64,000 nucleotides of DNA, from contig JABSSW010000035.1 of NCBI GenBank assembly GCA_018902385.1, forward strand, positions 372,001-436,000, given 5' to 3'. The notes under the pieces are model-generated. The model searched no databases, was not told where the DNA came from, and saw only the letters and a list, made by a program, of their open reading frames with translations. Both the position numbers and the translations under genes were made by a program. Position 1 is the stretch's first letter. Every line of letters starts with the position of its first letter. Of this stretch, positions 24,146 to 34,967 are shown in pieces. The DNA is from Physcia stellaris (lineage: Eukaryota > Ascomycota > Lecanoromycetes > Caliciales > Physciaceae).

Positions 24146-25780
24146 TTGGTTCATACTCTTTCGTAGGGGCTGGATACTGTCGCTGCATTTCCAGGGCGTT
24201 GGTGATGGCGTTAGGCTTGAAACTGTGGGAAACGACATGGATTGTGTTCCGTGCTCGTGATACATTATTTGTGGTGTGAGCATGCTCAGGCTTTAAAGTA
24301 CCGGGTGAGCCACTATTTGACTCTAATTCTATGGATCTTCACTTATTGTACAGTGTACCATTTAGGGACCTCAGTGCTACTGGCAATGATCATTCTTCTA
24401 CCATTGGGGCAACCTCTTGTCCAGAGTGCAATTCTCACTGTTCTGACCCACGTCCTCTCCACCGAACTTTACGTAGAGAATCTCGTCATCTTGTTTGTAT
24501 ATCAAATCGCTCTTGTGGCAAAAGTGACACACAGTAAGTCCTCCTCCCCTTTCTTTGAATTCAGCTTCTGCTCGAGGCTCTCGTTTCTTAGGATCCTTTA
24601 AAAAGAATGATGGTGTATCTATATATCCATTTGGACAAATAGATTTCGCTTTGTGTGGATTCAGATGGAGAGTATTGTTCTAACCCCGATCTTCGTTTCT
24701 TCATTTCTCAATGTCGTGCTCTCCAAATCAACCAATTTTTTGGAGTCAGCTATTGAGTGGTAAATGTCATTATGGCAGTCCCACTCCATCAGACAGACTT
24801 CCACTGCCTTATGCCGATCTCTGTCCTTGAGCTTAAGTTAGTCCTGCTAATACTGTAAGGTTGAGCTACATCTATTCCTGACCTGCTCGGAGTACACAAA
24901 CACGGTGTGATTCTTTGGCTCCCTGAAGCTAGACTAGACCTTTTTACCATTGATCTTACTTGTGTGGCTGATCGCAGCATAAGGTAAAATGTGTGACGGC
25001 GTCGGCAATCGCTCCCCTGAAGAAAGTTACATTGTGATTGTGTATGGTCTATCTGGTTGTACTTTGAGCCTGCGCCTTCGTCGTCCTCCTGACAGCCAGC
25101 AGTGCTACTTCTGTAATTCACAGTAGGCATAACTTGGATGGGTCAAGCGGTTGATTTCTTGACTACAACAGGAGGCGTACCTCAGGTATAATGATTATTG
25201 TGGAGGGAGGGAGGCTCTGCTAAGCGGCTCTGCAGATGCGCTAGTCTTAGAATCAGGCACGCCACGCCACAACATTATTGACTAGGAGCAGTTGGCCTGT
25301 ATTGCTTTTCGTATTTGTTTCAGTAAATTGATGATCGAAGAATCATATAGTTAACATGTCCGTCTGCTTTGATAGCAAACCTTTTGTACTGTAAGTAGGC
25401 ATAGCTCTGCTATTGCAAATTGTTTGCTTGTTTCAATAGACGAGGATCAGAGAATGGTACATACATCTACAATCGTAACCGCTGTTACTCTGATGCATTG
25501 TCATTTTATTGTGCACTCGGAGTCCACCCACCAAGAGGTCGTTGCCATTCTACACCTGGTGACTCTACTGGAAGCGACCACTTCAGTCGGCATTATTGAA
25601 AGCCCCTCATACATTTTCTGTAAGTACTTTTACCGATTCACGCATGCGTTTTGTAGATCTCATGTCTTTGCTTCTTCAACAGGCCTCATGAAAGGCCAAC
25701 GAGCCCTTATCTCATGCCTCGACGTATTTGTGGGTCGGAAATGCTTTGCTCGACCAAAACCCTATCTACTCTAGCCGTAG
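24146..25780. other. Intergenic region downstream of RPB1, no firm gene
   Basis: There are intron-like donor/acceptor pairs and short open stretches (24242-24540 + with a CPECNSHC motif; 25424-25774 +; 24789-25130 -). None shows a recognisable domain or consistent splicing. A small unrecognised protein gene cannot be excluded at 24242-24540. Confidence 0.35.
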
Positions 25781-26010
25781 GAAACCCTCAAGTAAGCTAT
25801 GATGTGACGAAAATCTAACAATTCTGCAATAAAAAATATGCGCTGGAGACCAGCAATATGTTTGAGCAAGGTTCCTTTATGGACTATGAGCCATCATTCT
25901 TGATTCTCCTCAAACACGATCCTCCCGAAGAACGACTGGAAGAGAAACGAACAACTGGTAATCGTGGGTCAGAATCACACTGAAAATTTCGAACATCTTT
26001 TTCACAATTC

Positions 26011-26220
26011 GTCGACTTGAAACGAAAATCGAATTCAATTTTTCATTCATATTACATTCAAATCATTGATTTCAAAGACGAGCAATCTTGAATTAACAAA
26101 AGATTCGTTCCGTTTCGACACACAGTTTTGTTCGAGAACAGAATGCATCTAATGTCAAAAAACACATGATTCGATTGTTGTCGATATTTTCGATCTCGAA
26201 ACGCTTGCGAATTCTGAGTC
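26011..26220 (+). repeat. Dispersed repeat, decayed copy (homologue at 63207)
   Basis: The first 54 nt align without gaps to 63207-63260. Twelve positions differ; ten are transitions, and in every one this copy has the A or T. Patchy similarity continues (ccgtttcgac, then a-tgcat, then tct/gact-gagtc) through about 26220. The pattern is directional RIP-like decay of this copy. Confidence 0.7.
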
Positions 26221-26470
26221 TTTTTTTTCTTTCAATCTTTTCAATGTTTAATTTTCAAATTAGTAGAACTCGACAACGACATTTTCAAATTGTTCAAAAA
26301 TAACAACGATTATTTTATGAGACTGCGAATTCACAACATAGTGAAGAATAATTACAAAAGTCAATTTTTGATCGAAATGATAAAATTTGACTGATTGAAT
26401 CCAGTCGAACTCAGCGAAATTCCGAAGTCAAGATTAGGTTTGTGGAACGATTTTGGTGAGAGACGGGATA

Positions 26471-26997
26471 CAGTCGTTTTAAAAAAGGTTGGCGGTCGGG
26501 AAACCCGAACCTCAGGTCCCCCACCACACACCGAAATCTGGTGCACTTCGGGAGCCCATCATAGAACATGCCATAAGCAGTACACAACGTTATTTAATTG
26601 ATTAAATTTGACGTATAATTACAAAACATGACAATTATTATTGATTGTATGAATTTCAATAATTGTTTCGTTGTATTGTTGTGATGTGCATGTTGTTGAC
26701 ATATTGCTGAAATTATGAAATTTTTGCGCTAACAAAATTTTCAAACGGAGCACTTCTACGAAATAAACAGCAACATTATGTTTTCACAACAACACATCGA
26801 ATTATATTATACAAATTCGTGTATTGTTTGTATGCGTTATATGTATGACATTTTGATAGTTTTTTCGATATATTGACGTTGCGTCGTGTTGATATTGCTG
26901 TTCTATATGATGAGTTCCGAAGTGCACCAGATTTCGGTGTGTGGTGGGGGACCTGAGGTTCGGGTTTCCCGACCGCCAACCTTTTTTAAAACGACTG
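26471..26997. mobile_element. 527-bp foldback MITE with 81-bp perfect inverted arms and TA flanks
   Basis: The left arm (26471-26551) and right arm (26917-26997) are perfect inverted repeats of 81 nt, beginning cagtcgttttaaaaaagg. Similarity continues imperfectly for about 20-25 nt further inward. The dinucleotide TA lies immediately outside each end (26469-26470 and 26998-26999), as expected for a Tc1/mariner-type TA target duplication. The 365-bp centre is AT-rich and has no open frame, so the element is non-autonomous. The arms are distinctly GC-richer than centre and flanks. Which autonomous family mobilised it cannot be told. Confidence 0.8.
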
Positions 26998-27066
26998 TAA
27001 TGAGAAGAAAAAAAGCCAAGCATTCGCAAGCGTTTCGAAATCGAGAATAACCCTATGGAATATGTA

Positions 27067-27336
27067 CTACTCTACTCCCCTGCGCCATACTAACCCTAAG
27101 AGCCGCACATAGGAGTCGGTCAGCAGACGTAAGTAGATATCAATGTTGGAAGCAATAATTATGTGAACAGTCATCGACGCGAAACTCAGGATCAATGTGG
27201 CGAGAGTCTTTCCGGCGAGGCGAATAGCAGCATAATCTGTATTGGGTAAGACTCCCTTCAAAAACAGGTTCAGTGGAGACCCAAGCATTCTGCTTGTCTG
27301 TCTCTGTCTTTGAAGCTGTGGGACCATCCTCGACAT
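27067..27336 (-). CDS. Possible small protein with one hydrophobic segment (unrecognised)
   Basis: The frame from the ATG at 27336 gives about 89 residues: a basic N-terminus (MSRMVPQLQRQRQTSRMLG), then a hydrophobic stretch (TLATLILSFASMTVHIIIAS). It is divergent from THG1 with only about 155 bp between starts. A donor-like gttagt near 27093 suggests the reading frame may continue by splicing into what is now the AT-rich island, so the gene may be truncated by repeat insertion. I do not recognise the family and the call may be wrong. Confidence 0.3.
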   Translation of the reverse strand: MSRMVPQLQRQRQTSRMLGSPLNLFLKGVLPNTDYAAIRLAGKTLATLILSFASMTVHIIIASNIDIYLRLLTDSYVRLLGLVWRRGVE

Positions 27337-27491
27337 CAAAGCAGCTCCTTCTTTCAACGTGCTCGTTCCTCAGCCTTTCACCCTGGTTTTAATTCGAGGG
27401 TCGAAATTCGTTCTCTTGGACTTCTTCCATATTTCAAAACTTCTGTGATCATTCACATTGAATAGATATCTGCCGCACTAGTTGGGCAAAG

Positions 27492-28701
27492 ATGGCCAAC
27501 TCAAAGTAGGTCTTCTCGCTCTGTAATCCAGCAGTTATAATTAATGAAAACGAAGATACGAATACGTCAAGTCCTTCGAGTCGTCGCCTTCAATCATGCC
27601 CAACACGTACTTGGTGGTTCGCATCGACGGCCGAAGTTTCCATAAGTGAGAATTCTTCAAGTGCATGTTGCAGGGACAAATGCTGAATGAAGGAAGATTA
27701 TCATCAAAGTACAATTTCAAGAAACCCAACGACAGACGAGCCTTGGACCTTATGAATGCGGCCGCTGTTGCTGTTATGACAGAGCTCCCAGATATCAGAC
27801 TTGCCTACGGAATTAGTGACGAGTTTAGGTCCATCAACCTCACTAAGAAGATTGAGACATTGCATAACCTAGTGATTTTAGTTTTGTATTCGATCGCTTC
27901 TGCAAACTCTTTGAAAGACGGGAAAGGTTTGTAAAGAGTCGAAGCGTCCACACGAGGATTCCTATATTAACGCGATAACATTAGCAAGGTATTAACAACA
28001 ATCGTCTCGACCTTCACATCTTACTACGTTAGTCTGTGGCCCTCGCATTTCTCTGATAAGCCTATGACTCCACCGATGCCTTCATTCGATGGCCGTATTG
28101 TAGCATATCCATCCTTCCAGAATTTGCGAGATTACATGAGTTGGAGGCAGGTCGATTGTAGGCACACAAATATGAATGAATAATCTTGCCTAATTAACCC
28201 ATATGAGTAGGCCATATCAATAATTTATATAACACCGTATTTTGGGCATTGGTGCAAATGGGAGGTGTGGATACGTCGCAGGCGGAAGCTCAGCTGAAGG
28301 TTGAACATCCGGCCTGATTTCATGCGTATACACCACCTGATAAATTTGCCCTAGGGAACGTTGGCCTCCGACAAGAACGAGATCCTTTTCTCGAAATTTC
28401 AAATCAATTATAACAACGAACCGGAAATGTTCAAGAAGGGGAGTGTGGTCTACCGTAAAGTAAAGCGTCCTAATAAAAGCCGGAAACATCTAGCTGAACC
28501 TTCTAGCTCGACACAGATGATGGTTCAGATGGGCAGTCGTTGTCCGGGCGCGAAACTCAACTACCCGAAGCCTGCATGTCGAAAACGAAAGCGGAAAGAG
28601 AACGAAAACGTCGACTTAGGGCCAGGTTGGTCATTGACCATGTGGATATAATCAAGGACACTTTCTGGAGCGAAAGACCTGATCTATTCCCAAACCCTTA
28701 A
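27492..28701 (+). CDS. thg1: tRNA(His) guanylyltransferase
   Basis: Eight exons (27492-27505, 27556-27645, 27697-27828, 27882-27926, 27985-28157, 28211-28299, 28355-28459, 28507-28701) sum to 843 nt, giving 280 residues, slightly longer than yeast Thg1 (237). The N-terminus [13 protein letters not shown], the metal-binding RIDGRSFHK and the second acidic pair in GISDEFSFVFDR are present. So are [29 protein letters not shown] and [18 protein letters not shown]. The C-terminus ends [20 protein letters not shown]. Thg1 adds G-1 to the 5' end of tRNA-His by 3'-5' polymerisation and is essential in fungi. Several donors are weak (GTCCAT at 27829), but every join restores conserved sequence. Seven introns in a 280-codon gene is high. 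Confidence 0.93.
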
Positions 28702-29194
28702 TTCTGGACCCAAGACTGCTCTTAAAGGAGTTCTCCAAAAACCTTGTGCTAATGCTTTACGTCCACCGGTTTTTTGCTGGCACAGACGTCATGCCATTGG
28801 GCGCATTGTGATTAATCGTAAAACTACCTTATCGTCATCTTCCAGACACGGGAGATCTCTAACGTTCTAGTCTGTTGCTACCGTTGTTCATTGAGATAGG
28901 TTGCTATCAAATGAGAGAAGCTATACTACTCTCCATAGAAGGATTCATTGCAAAGGCGAGAAATGAAATGAATGTCGTTTCCTAGCCGCGCGGCTGGATA
29001 ATAATTAATTACGTACGGAGTGCCGAGGTTGCTTGCGTGCTTGCTTATCATGTGACAGTCGACGCTAATATGGTTTGGGTTTATCTCGATACTACAGTAC
29101 CTACGTTCCGGGCCATTACAATTGTAATTAGGTCTGTGCTTATTGATTTTCAGCTCTATTGTAACAATTCAGCATGGTACAATGATCTATCATC
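28702..29194. promoter_or_regulatory. Intergenic: THG1 3' flank and RMD1-family promoter
   Basis: About 490 bp without coding signal between two + strand genes. No motif could be singled out. Confidence 0.4.
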
Positions 29195-31077
29195 ATGGCG
29201 CCAACGAAACGAGATCCAAGTGTGCTCGTAAGGACTGTCTTCATGCAGCTATGAAAGCTTTATTGCTGATTTAGACTGAAAACATATCCAGGTCACCGAT
29301 TCCCGCGAACAGCGTCCGCCAACCAATCGTCAATCTTCGCGATTCGTTACGGTTGACAATATCTTGCAATACGCATCTGATATTCCCTCAATGCAGTCAA
29401 GGCAGCCCAATGCGCGTCCCCGGGCCATGCGTACAGGCTCTGGGAGACCTGCCGAGCCTAGACTTGCCGGACGCTTGGTGCCGCAACATATGCCAGCAAG
29501 GAGTACGAAAGTTAGTGAAAAATTGGTTCTGCTGCCTGAGACAGACGAAGCCGAGCCTGAGATCGAGGAGAAAGCGGATTACGACGAAGATAACGACGCC
29601 GAACCCACTAGGGATGACGAGGAAGCTTTAAGGAGGACAGGTGGAAGGAAAGGCAAGAGTTACGCAGAGCGTCTGCCCAAGTCAAGGCGGGCAGAGAAAT
29701 TGGCCAGGGTCACAGCTTACTGTACTGCCCAGGCATATAAATTGAAGAATACGGCGGTCTTTTTGAAGGACCACCACGGCGCAAGGACAAAGCTTTATGA
29801 TGATTGTCTGTACACAGTGTATCATCTGCCGCTTCTGCCTGGTAAGTTAGGTTACAGGATCAGAAGTAGTCCGGTCTTGAAAAGCCCTGGTGGGAAGGCG
29901 GTCCTCGACGAAGAAATTGAAAGAAGCGAGGGACGCGACTATGGCGAAGGATATTTTGAGGAAGGGGTAGAAGAAAACTTTGGAGTGCGTGGAATCGAGA
30001 ATGAAAGTCCAAGAAACTGCAAGCCAGGCCTGGAGGAGAACGATTATCGAACGGAACAGCGACAAGCAAACCATGGGCATGAGCGACCGGCAAGCCCTAT
30101 ACATACGCAAACAAATGCCTTGAAGTTCGCCGAAATGTTTGTTTTCTCCTACGGTGTTGCCGTCTTCTGGAACTTCACGGAACATCAAGAGAAGGACATT
30201 CTCGCAGACCTTACATTTTCTGAAGCTGAAACAGGTGCTCCTTTGGTCACGGGGGCGCAAAGCGAAGAGGATTTCGAGACTGAGGAATTCCATTTCGAGT
30301 ATAACCCGGAAACGCCACGCCCTAGAGTATACAATGATATGATAACGTTGAGAAGCGGCGATCATATGATCAAGCTCGCCATGTCCCATGCAATTGCTCA
30401 GAGCACGAAGCTGAGTGTTTTCGAACAAAAAATGGCGGACCAGATGTCCGAGGCCCAGCATGTGCCGAAAAGGTTGGCATTGACTGGAAAATTGGGGCTG
30501 AAGAGGGAAGAAGTTGTCAAGATCCTGGGAGCCCTCTTCAAGAGTCGAGTAGATGTCAATCTGTGTGAGTCTCTAGCTTCAAGTCTTTCATTCCTTGTAC
30601 CAGTGTTTCTGGATAATCTTGTCTTGATGAACCGGTTCTCACGATGATCAAACAGCTTCGAATATGCTTGACGTCCCCAACTTCTTCTGGGACAGCGAAC
30701 CGACCTTGCACCCGTTATACGTTGGCGTTCGCGAGTATCTTGAAATCAAACCCCGAATACAAGTCCTCAACGAGCGATGCCGAGTCTTCCTTGACCTTGC
30801 CGAAATCTTGTCAGACTCCATCGCTGACAAAAATATGTCGAGTAAGCCCGTTTCACTCTTTCGTGTCATACGCAACCGCTGGCTGATTATTTCAGGTCTC
30901 ACGTACATTATCATAATCTTAATCATCATCTCGATATTTGTAACCTGCTCCGAGGTGTTCCTGCGATTCGGCATGCTCTCCACCCGCGGGGCTGGGTCTG
31001 GTCCGAAGCTGGGTCTTCTGCCCCTTTGCGCTACGCCGAACTCCACATGCTCGGTGCTCGGGTACGAGGATTTATAG
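29195..31077 (+). CDS. DUF155 (RMD1/RMND1 family) membrane protein
   Basis: Four exons (29195-29227, 29292-30564, 30656-30841, 30896-31077) sum to 1,674 nt, giving 557 residues. The short first exon gives MAPTKRDPSVL. A basic, acidic-patch N-terminal region is followed by the DUF155 core: FVFSYGVAVFWNFTEHQEKD, DMITLRSGDHMIKLAMSHA and MLDVPNFFWDSEPTLHPLY. The C-terminus has one membrane helix (LTYIIIILIIISIFVTCSEV). Yeast members are RMD1 and RMD8 (needed for meiotic nuclear division); the human member RMND1 supports mitochondrial translation. Fungal cytosolic or ER members with this C-terminal anchor are often named Sad1-interacting factors. No clear mitochondrial presequence is seen, so an RMD1/RMD8-like role is more likely. 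Exact orthology is not settled. Confidence 0.85.
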
Positions 31078-31466
31078 GACCAGTGCCTCCTTATTGCCTC
31101 GAGTCACAGCTGTGAGAAGGGGCTGATGCTCTGCTTTCAAATTGCCAATGGAAGAAACGGTATAGATGAGCATACTATTCGTCAAGTACTTCTAGCGAGG
31201 CGTTGGAGGCGCGTTGTCTTACTTGTAGGCGATCAGGCGTGATTTAGCGAACAGTGACACCCAGACTCCTACGGTTCAAATCAATCTTGTCCTTGTGATG
31301 GTTCACTCGCCTCGACAGTTACCAGGGCAGTCGATTGAATGCATGAAATCAATTTGCACTGTGAAAGTATTGTGCGGCAAACCATTACGAGTACTCATAA
31401 TGTTCTAATACAATCACACATCTCCGCAACCCAATGAACAAGATTTCCTGAACCTGGCCGATCGCA
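31078..31466. other. Convergent intergenic region
   Basis: About 390 bp between the RMD1-family stop (+) and the TEA-factor stop (-). I see nothing beyond ordinary 3' flanks. Confidence 0.4.
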
Positions 31467-34377
31467 TTAGTCTCCCAATTCAGCCCCAGTCAAATCCCTC
31501 CTGACCTCTCTAGCTACGTCCCGCTCGATTTCGTCGAGGTCTCTACCCACAGCCGGACAGATCTCACCAATGACGCGACCTGGCTCTTGGAGCTCGTGAC
31601 TGATCAATTCGGGATTTCCATTGATTACTTCTCCATGTGTCATCTCCGTATCAAATGTTGGGGAGATGTCGTCGCTGTCGTTCTCCCGGTGGCTGGGAAT
31701 ACTGGTCCACAAAGCGTGGGTCTTCCACTGCGCTGAGTCGAGGTGGTGCTGAAGGCTCTGATGTGGTTGAGGATGGTGAAGTATGAGCTCACCATGCTGC
31801 GATCGATGTATGGTTTCATCTATGGGCAAAAGATGATCATATTCGTGGTGCTGGACAGTAGGTCTCATTTGGTCTTCATCATCCAAATTATCGAGGTCTT
31901 GGCTCGCCGAATAGTGCTGACTGTCATGTTGTTCAAAATGAATTGCAGGATCCAATCCGGGAACTCGAATATCCACACCGTCTCCCTCGAGCATGTCTGC
32001 TTCTGGAGTCACGAGTGAATGCTGATAGACATGCTGATGTTGTTCGCGCTCAGCGAGAGCGATTTGTATCCGTCCACCCAGGAAATCTTGAGAGTAGTCG
32101 CTCCTACTGAGTTGATTGAAATTGGGAGACGTCTCGCAGTGCTGGTTGTACGAGTGCTGTTGAGAAAGTAGCCCAGGGACATCGTCGACAGTGTAATGAC
32201 TGTGGTTTGAGTAGTGGCGGTTGATTGAAGCGATAATGTCCGATCCTTCGCGAAGCTGTTGATGATGATAATGGAAGCCGTCGTCCGGATTATGATGCGA
32301 GGGGTACACTTCGGAAGGATCTGGATATGATGTTCCCTGATCCCAACACTCAATGTCTGGTCTTTCAAATTCCACGTCCTGAGACTGGTAAACGGTATCC
32401 TGATATATCGCGTCCTGGGATTGGGTATCCAAGTCTTGAGAGAGGTAAGTGGGGGTTTCAAAACCATGCGATGACCCGGCTGAGTGATGAACGTGCTGAT
32501 AAGAACCAGAACCCGATGAGGCAAATGACGTGGCCGTAGAGGAAGGTAGCGACTGTAGGTCAGGGGTAGGAGTCGACGAGCTCGAATTAGCCTCGGATGG
32601 CCGACCTATGATGATACTTTCAGGGTCGTCCACAAAGAAACTAGGTTGCCCTGTATATCTGTCATATGCCATAAACGGCGGTTCCAAATCATGCTGAGGT
32701 AGACTGTTAAGAGCCACCGGCGATTTTGAAAGGGGAAGAGCTGGCGGGTTTGTCGACGCATCAATGCAATTGCGTGGAGAAGGGGGTGTCAACTTCCTCC
32801 ATGTTGTTGTTGCTGTTTCGCCAGGCCTGGTCTGGCGATATTTCCAGAGCAAGATAGCGATTGTTTGAGGTGTTCCTCCTGCCCTTGGGGTTGCTGATAT
32901 TTCTTGCATCATTGACATCTCGGCTAAGAATTGGCGCCCCCATTGTTCGGCTTGGTATACCTTGAACGTGTCTCCTTGTGCCCTCGCAGTCGTAACCCGC
33001 GTGAGGATCTCTGCGATGACATTGTGAGCCCACCAGAGGCTTTTGATTTTGAGTACGAGCTTGGTATGGTTAGACTTCTCAATGTTTTCAGCCTGTAACT
33101 CCAGGGCATGTTTATCCAATTCAATATTTTTCCTCGCATCACGCACCCAAAGACCTTTTTCGTAGATACGCGTTGTAGAGCGCCAGTTCCCATAATTCAC
33201 CCCTCCAGCAACGACAACGAATGGATTGATACCAAGCACTGAGTCCTTAGGCGGATGGTCGCGTAGTAGGTCAATATTTGTCTCCAGCAAAATGAGCTCG
33301 CTTTCTATGTGGCCCTGTCGGTGGTAGTAGGCAGCTAAATGAGGAAATATATGCTCCCAGTTGCAGACGTCCTCGAGAGGTCTCAACGCCGAACCGATCT
33401 CGCTCTGTATTGACGTGAAGGTATGTAGACGCTTTTCATCCTTGTCATTCAAGAACATTTCAAAATCCACCCGATGGATGAAAGGAGGCGCATTTGACCC
33501 AAGGATTCGACTTGGCGGCGAAAGTGTCTTAAAGCTACTCGGTTGACGATATGTTTGTCTGCCAGCCTGGTTGAGATTATCTGAGCCTGGTTGATAGGGA
33601 CATCCATGAACTTCGTACTCCTTACGATCCTGTGAACCGCCAGAGGCTTTGGAATCGGGAGCTGTAACAAGTTCCATCCCTGTACTGAACTCAGTGAACT
33701 AGGTCGTAGATTGCTAAAGAAAGCATGCTTACAGGGTTTGTTGTCATGGAGGTAGCTTTTGAGGACTTGTAGGTGGCTGGATACCTGCTTTCGACCCCGA
33801 TCTTGGCCAGTCCATTTCGAAATGAAATCACGGATAAGCTCGTTTCTCCCACCCTGCTGATTGTTATAGTCGGTACGAGCTTCTTTCTTTCGCCCAAGCA
33901 CAGGGATCACTCGTAGCGCTGGTTACATATGAGCATTGAAAGAAAATCAAATGTCAACAGGAGACTTGCCGTATTGGAGACAATCTTCCACGTCATCAGG
34001 CCAGACTTGGTCGCTGTTCTGCCTAGATTTTTCTCGGTACTGACGGTAACGTTCTGAATTGAGTTCATATCTAATGAAGTTACGATCTCGATGCCACGGG
34101 TACTGTCGTATGCCATCTCTCCTTTGTCTTCGCCGCCTTCGCTCTCCTAGCCTTGAGAGGTTACCTTCGTGAGTAGCTGCTCGTGTGCTGAAGATAGATG
34201 GTGCGTCTCCTGTGCTGTGATGCTCAAAAATTCGGACTTGAAGCCGTCAGATGTAGCCTCCGAACCGTTCGAGTCCAGGCTGCTAGAGCTTAGCTGGAAA
34301 GCTCTCAGTGATCCCTCGTCATCACCGGAGCACGGTGAACCTTGGGGCAAAACGCACAGACTATGGCTTAACTCCAT
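31467..34377 (-). CDS. abaA: TEA/ATTS-domain transcription factor, AbaA-like
   Basis: Four exons (34377-34238, 34187-33970, 33918-33733, 33679-31467) sum to 2,757 nt, or 918 residues, close to AbaA proteins (about 800). The TEA domain spans the second and third exons: SDQVWPDDVEDCLQYALR, IPVLGRKKEARTDYNNQQ, GGRNELIRDFISKWTGQDR and GRKQVSSHLQVLKSYL. It binds CATTCY-type sites and in aspergilli acts between brlA and wetA in conidiation. The long C-terminal region is rich in His, Gln and Ser, typical of activation regions. The intron at 33969-33919 has a GC donor (GCAAGT), the only way to restore LQYALRVIP. The first exon and the start (MELSHSLCVLP) are less certain because the 34237 donor (GTCCGA) is weak. 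The TEA core diverges from A. nidulans AbaA (KKEAR for RRKWS). Confidence 0.85.
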
Positions 34378-34967
34378 CAGGAACGCGAAGGATGTGTGCG
34401 GAATGGCTGCTAAAGAGCTATGTGGCGAACTTTAAGCATATACACCGATTGCACAGGCGGAAGAACTTAGAGTGTAGATTTGAGAAAATTTGATTGATCA
34501 TCGCTAAGGATGCATTTGCCAGTTGACCCAATACTAGTAGACTCGTGCAACACCTCAAAAGGAGGCAATCAGACATAAGTCCGACGCAGGTCCCTGCGAA
34601 CTCCTGCCAGATGACTAGACTCAAACAAACCTTTCTCTTCGGCTAAACCAGCCCAACACCCTTGAAGCGAAGCCTTACAGCTTCTGATTGCAGAATTCCA
34701 GACATTGCTACGAAATCGCGCAAGGGGCAAATGTTCCTGATAGGAAGGAGATTGGGAATGGAATTGGCTACCTTGGCAACCAGAAATGTGCTGGTTGTTA
34801 GCAATAACAACGAACCATCTGTTTACGTGTGGAAGCATCCATCGTATAACTGGTAATATCATTCCGCATGCTGATCAAGGGGCCAGGAGTTCGTGGTTGA
34901 TTTCCACGATATGCAAGGGGCCGCACGAACACTGGCCCACCCCACAAATGCAAAGGATGCTAAGCTT
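34378..34967. promoter_or_regulatory. abaA-like upstream region / MRD1 3' flank
   Basis: 590 bp between two minus-strand genes. No clear operator sites were recognised by eye. Short open stretches on the + strand lack any motif. Confidence 0.4.

Larger units (their letters stand above)
25780..27060. repeat. AT-rich RIP-like island with nested repeat remnants
   Basis: This stretch is strongly AT-rich compared with both sides and has no coding potential. It contains a decayed dispersed repeat (26011-26220), the 527-bp foldback element (26471-26997), and an outer inverted pair of about 25 nt (ctcgaaacgcttgcgaat near 26192 and its reverse complement near 27020). The composition and transition pattern fit RIP of transposon remnants. 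Confidence 0.7.

Noticed and set aside
24242-24540. Small zinc-binding protein gene (CPEC...C pattern)
   Set aside because: Spacing does not fit a known zinc motif and the exon model is arbitrary; kept only as a note in the intergenic entry.
26461-27000. CRISPR array or tRNA-like structure from the GC-rich inverted arms
   Set aside because: There are only two arms in inverted order with no spacers, and no tRNA cloverleaf; a foldback transposable element explains them.
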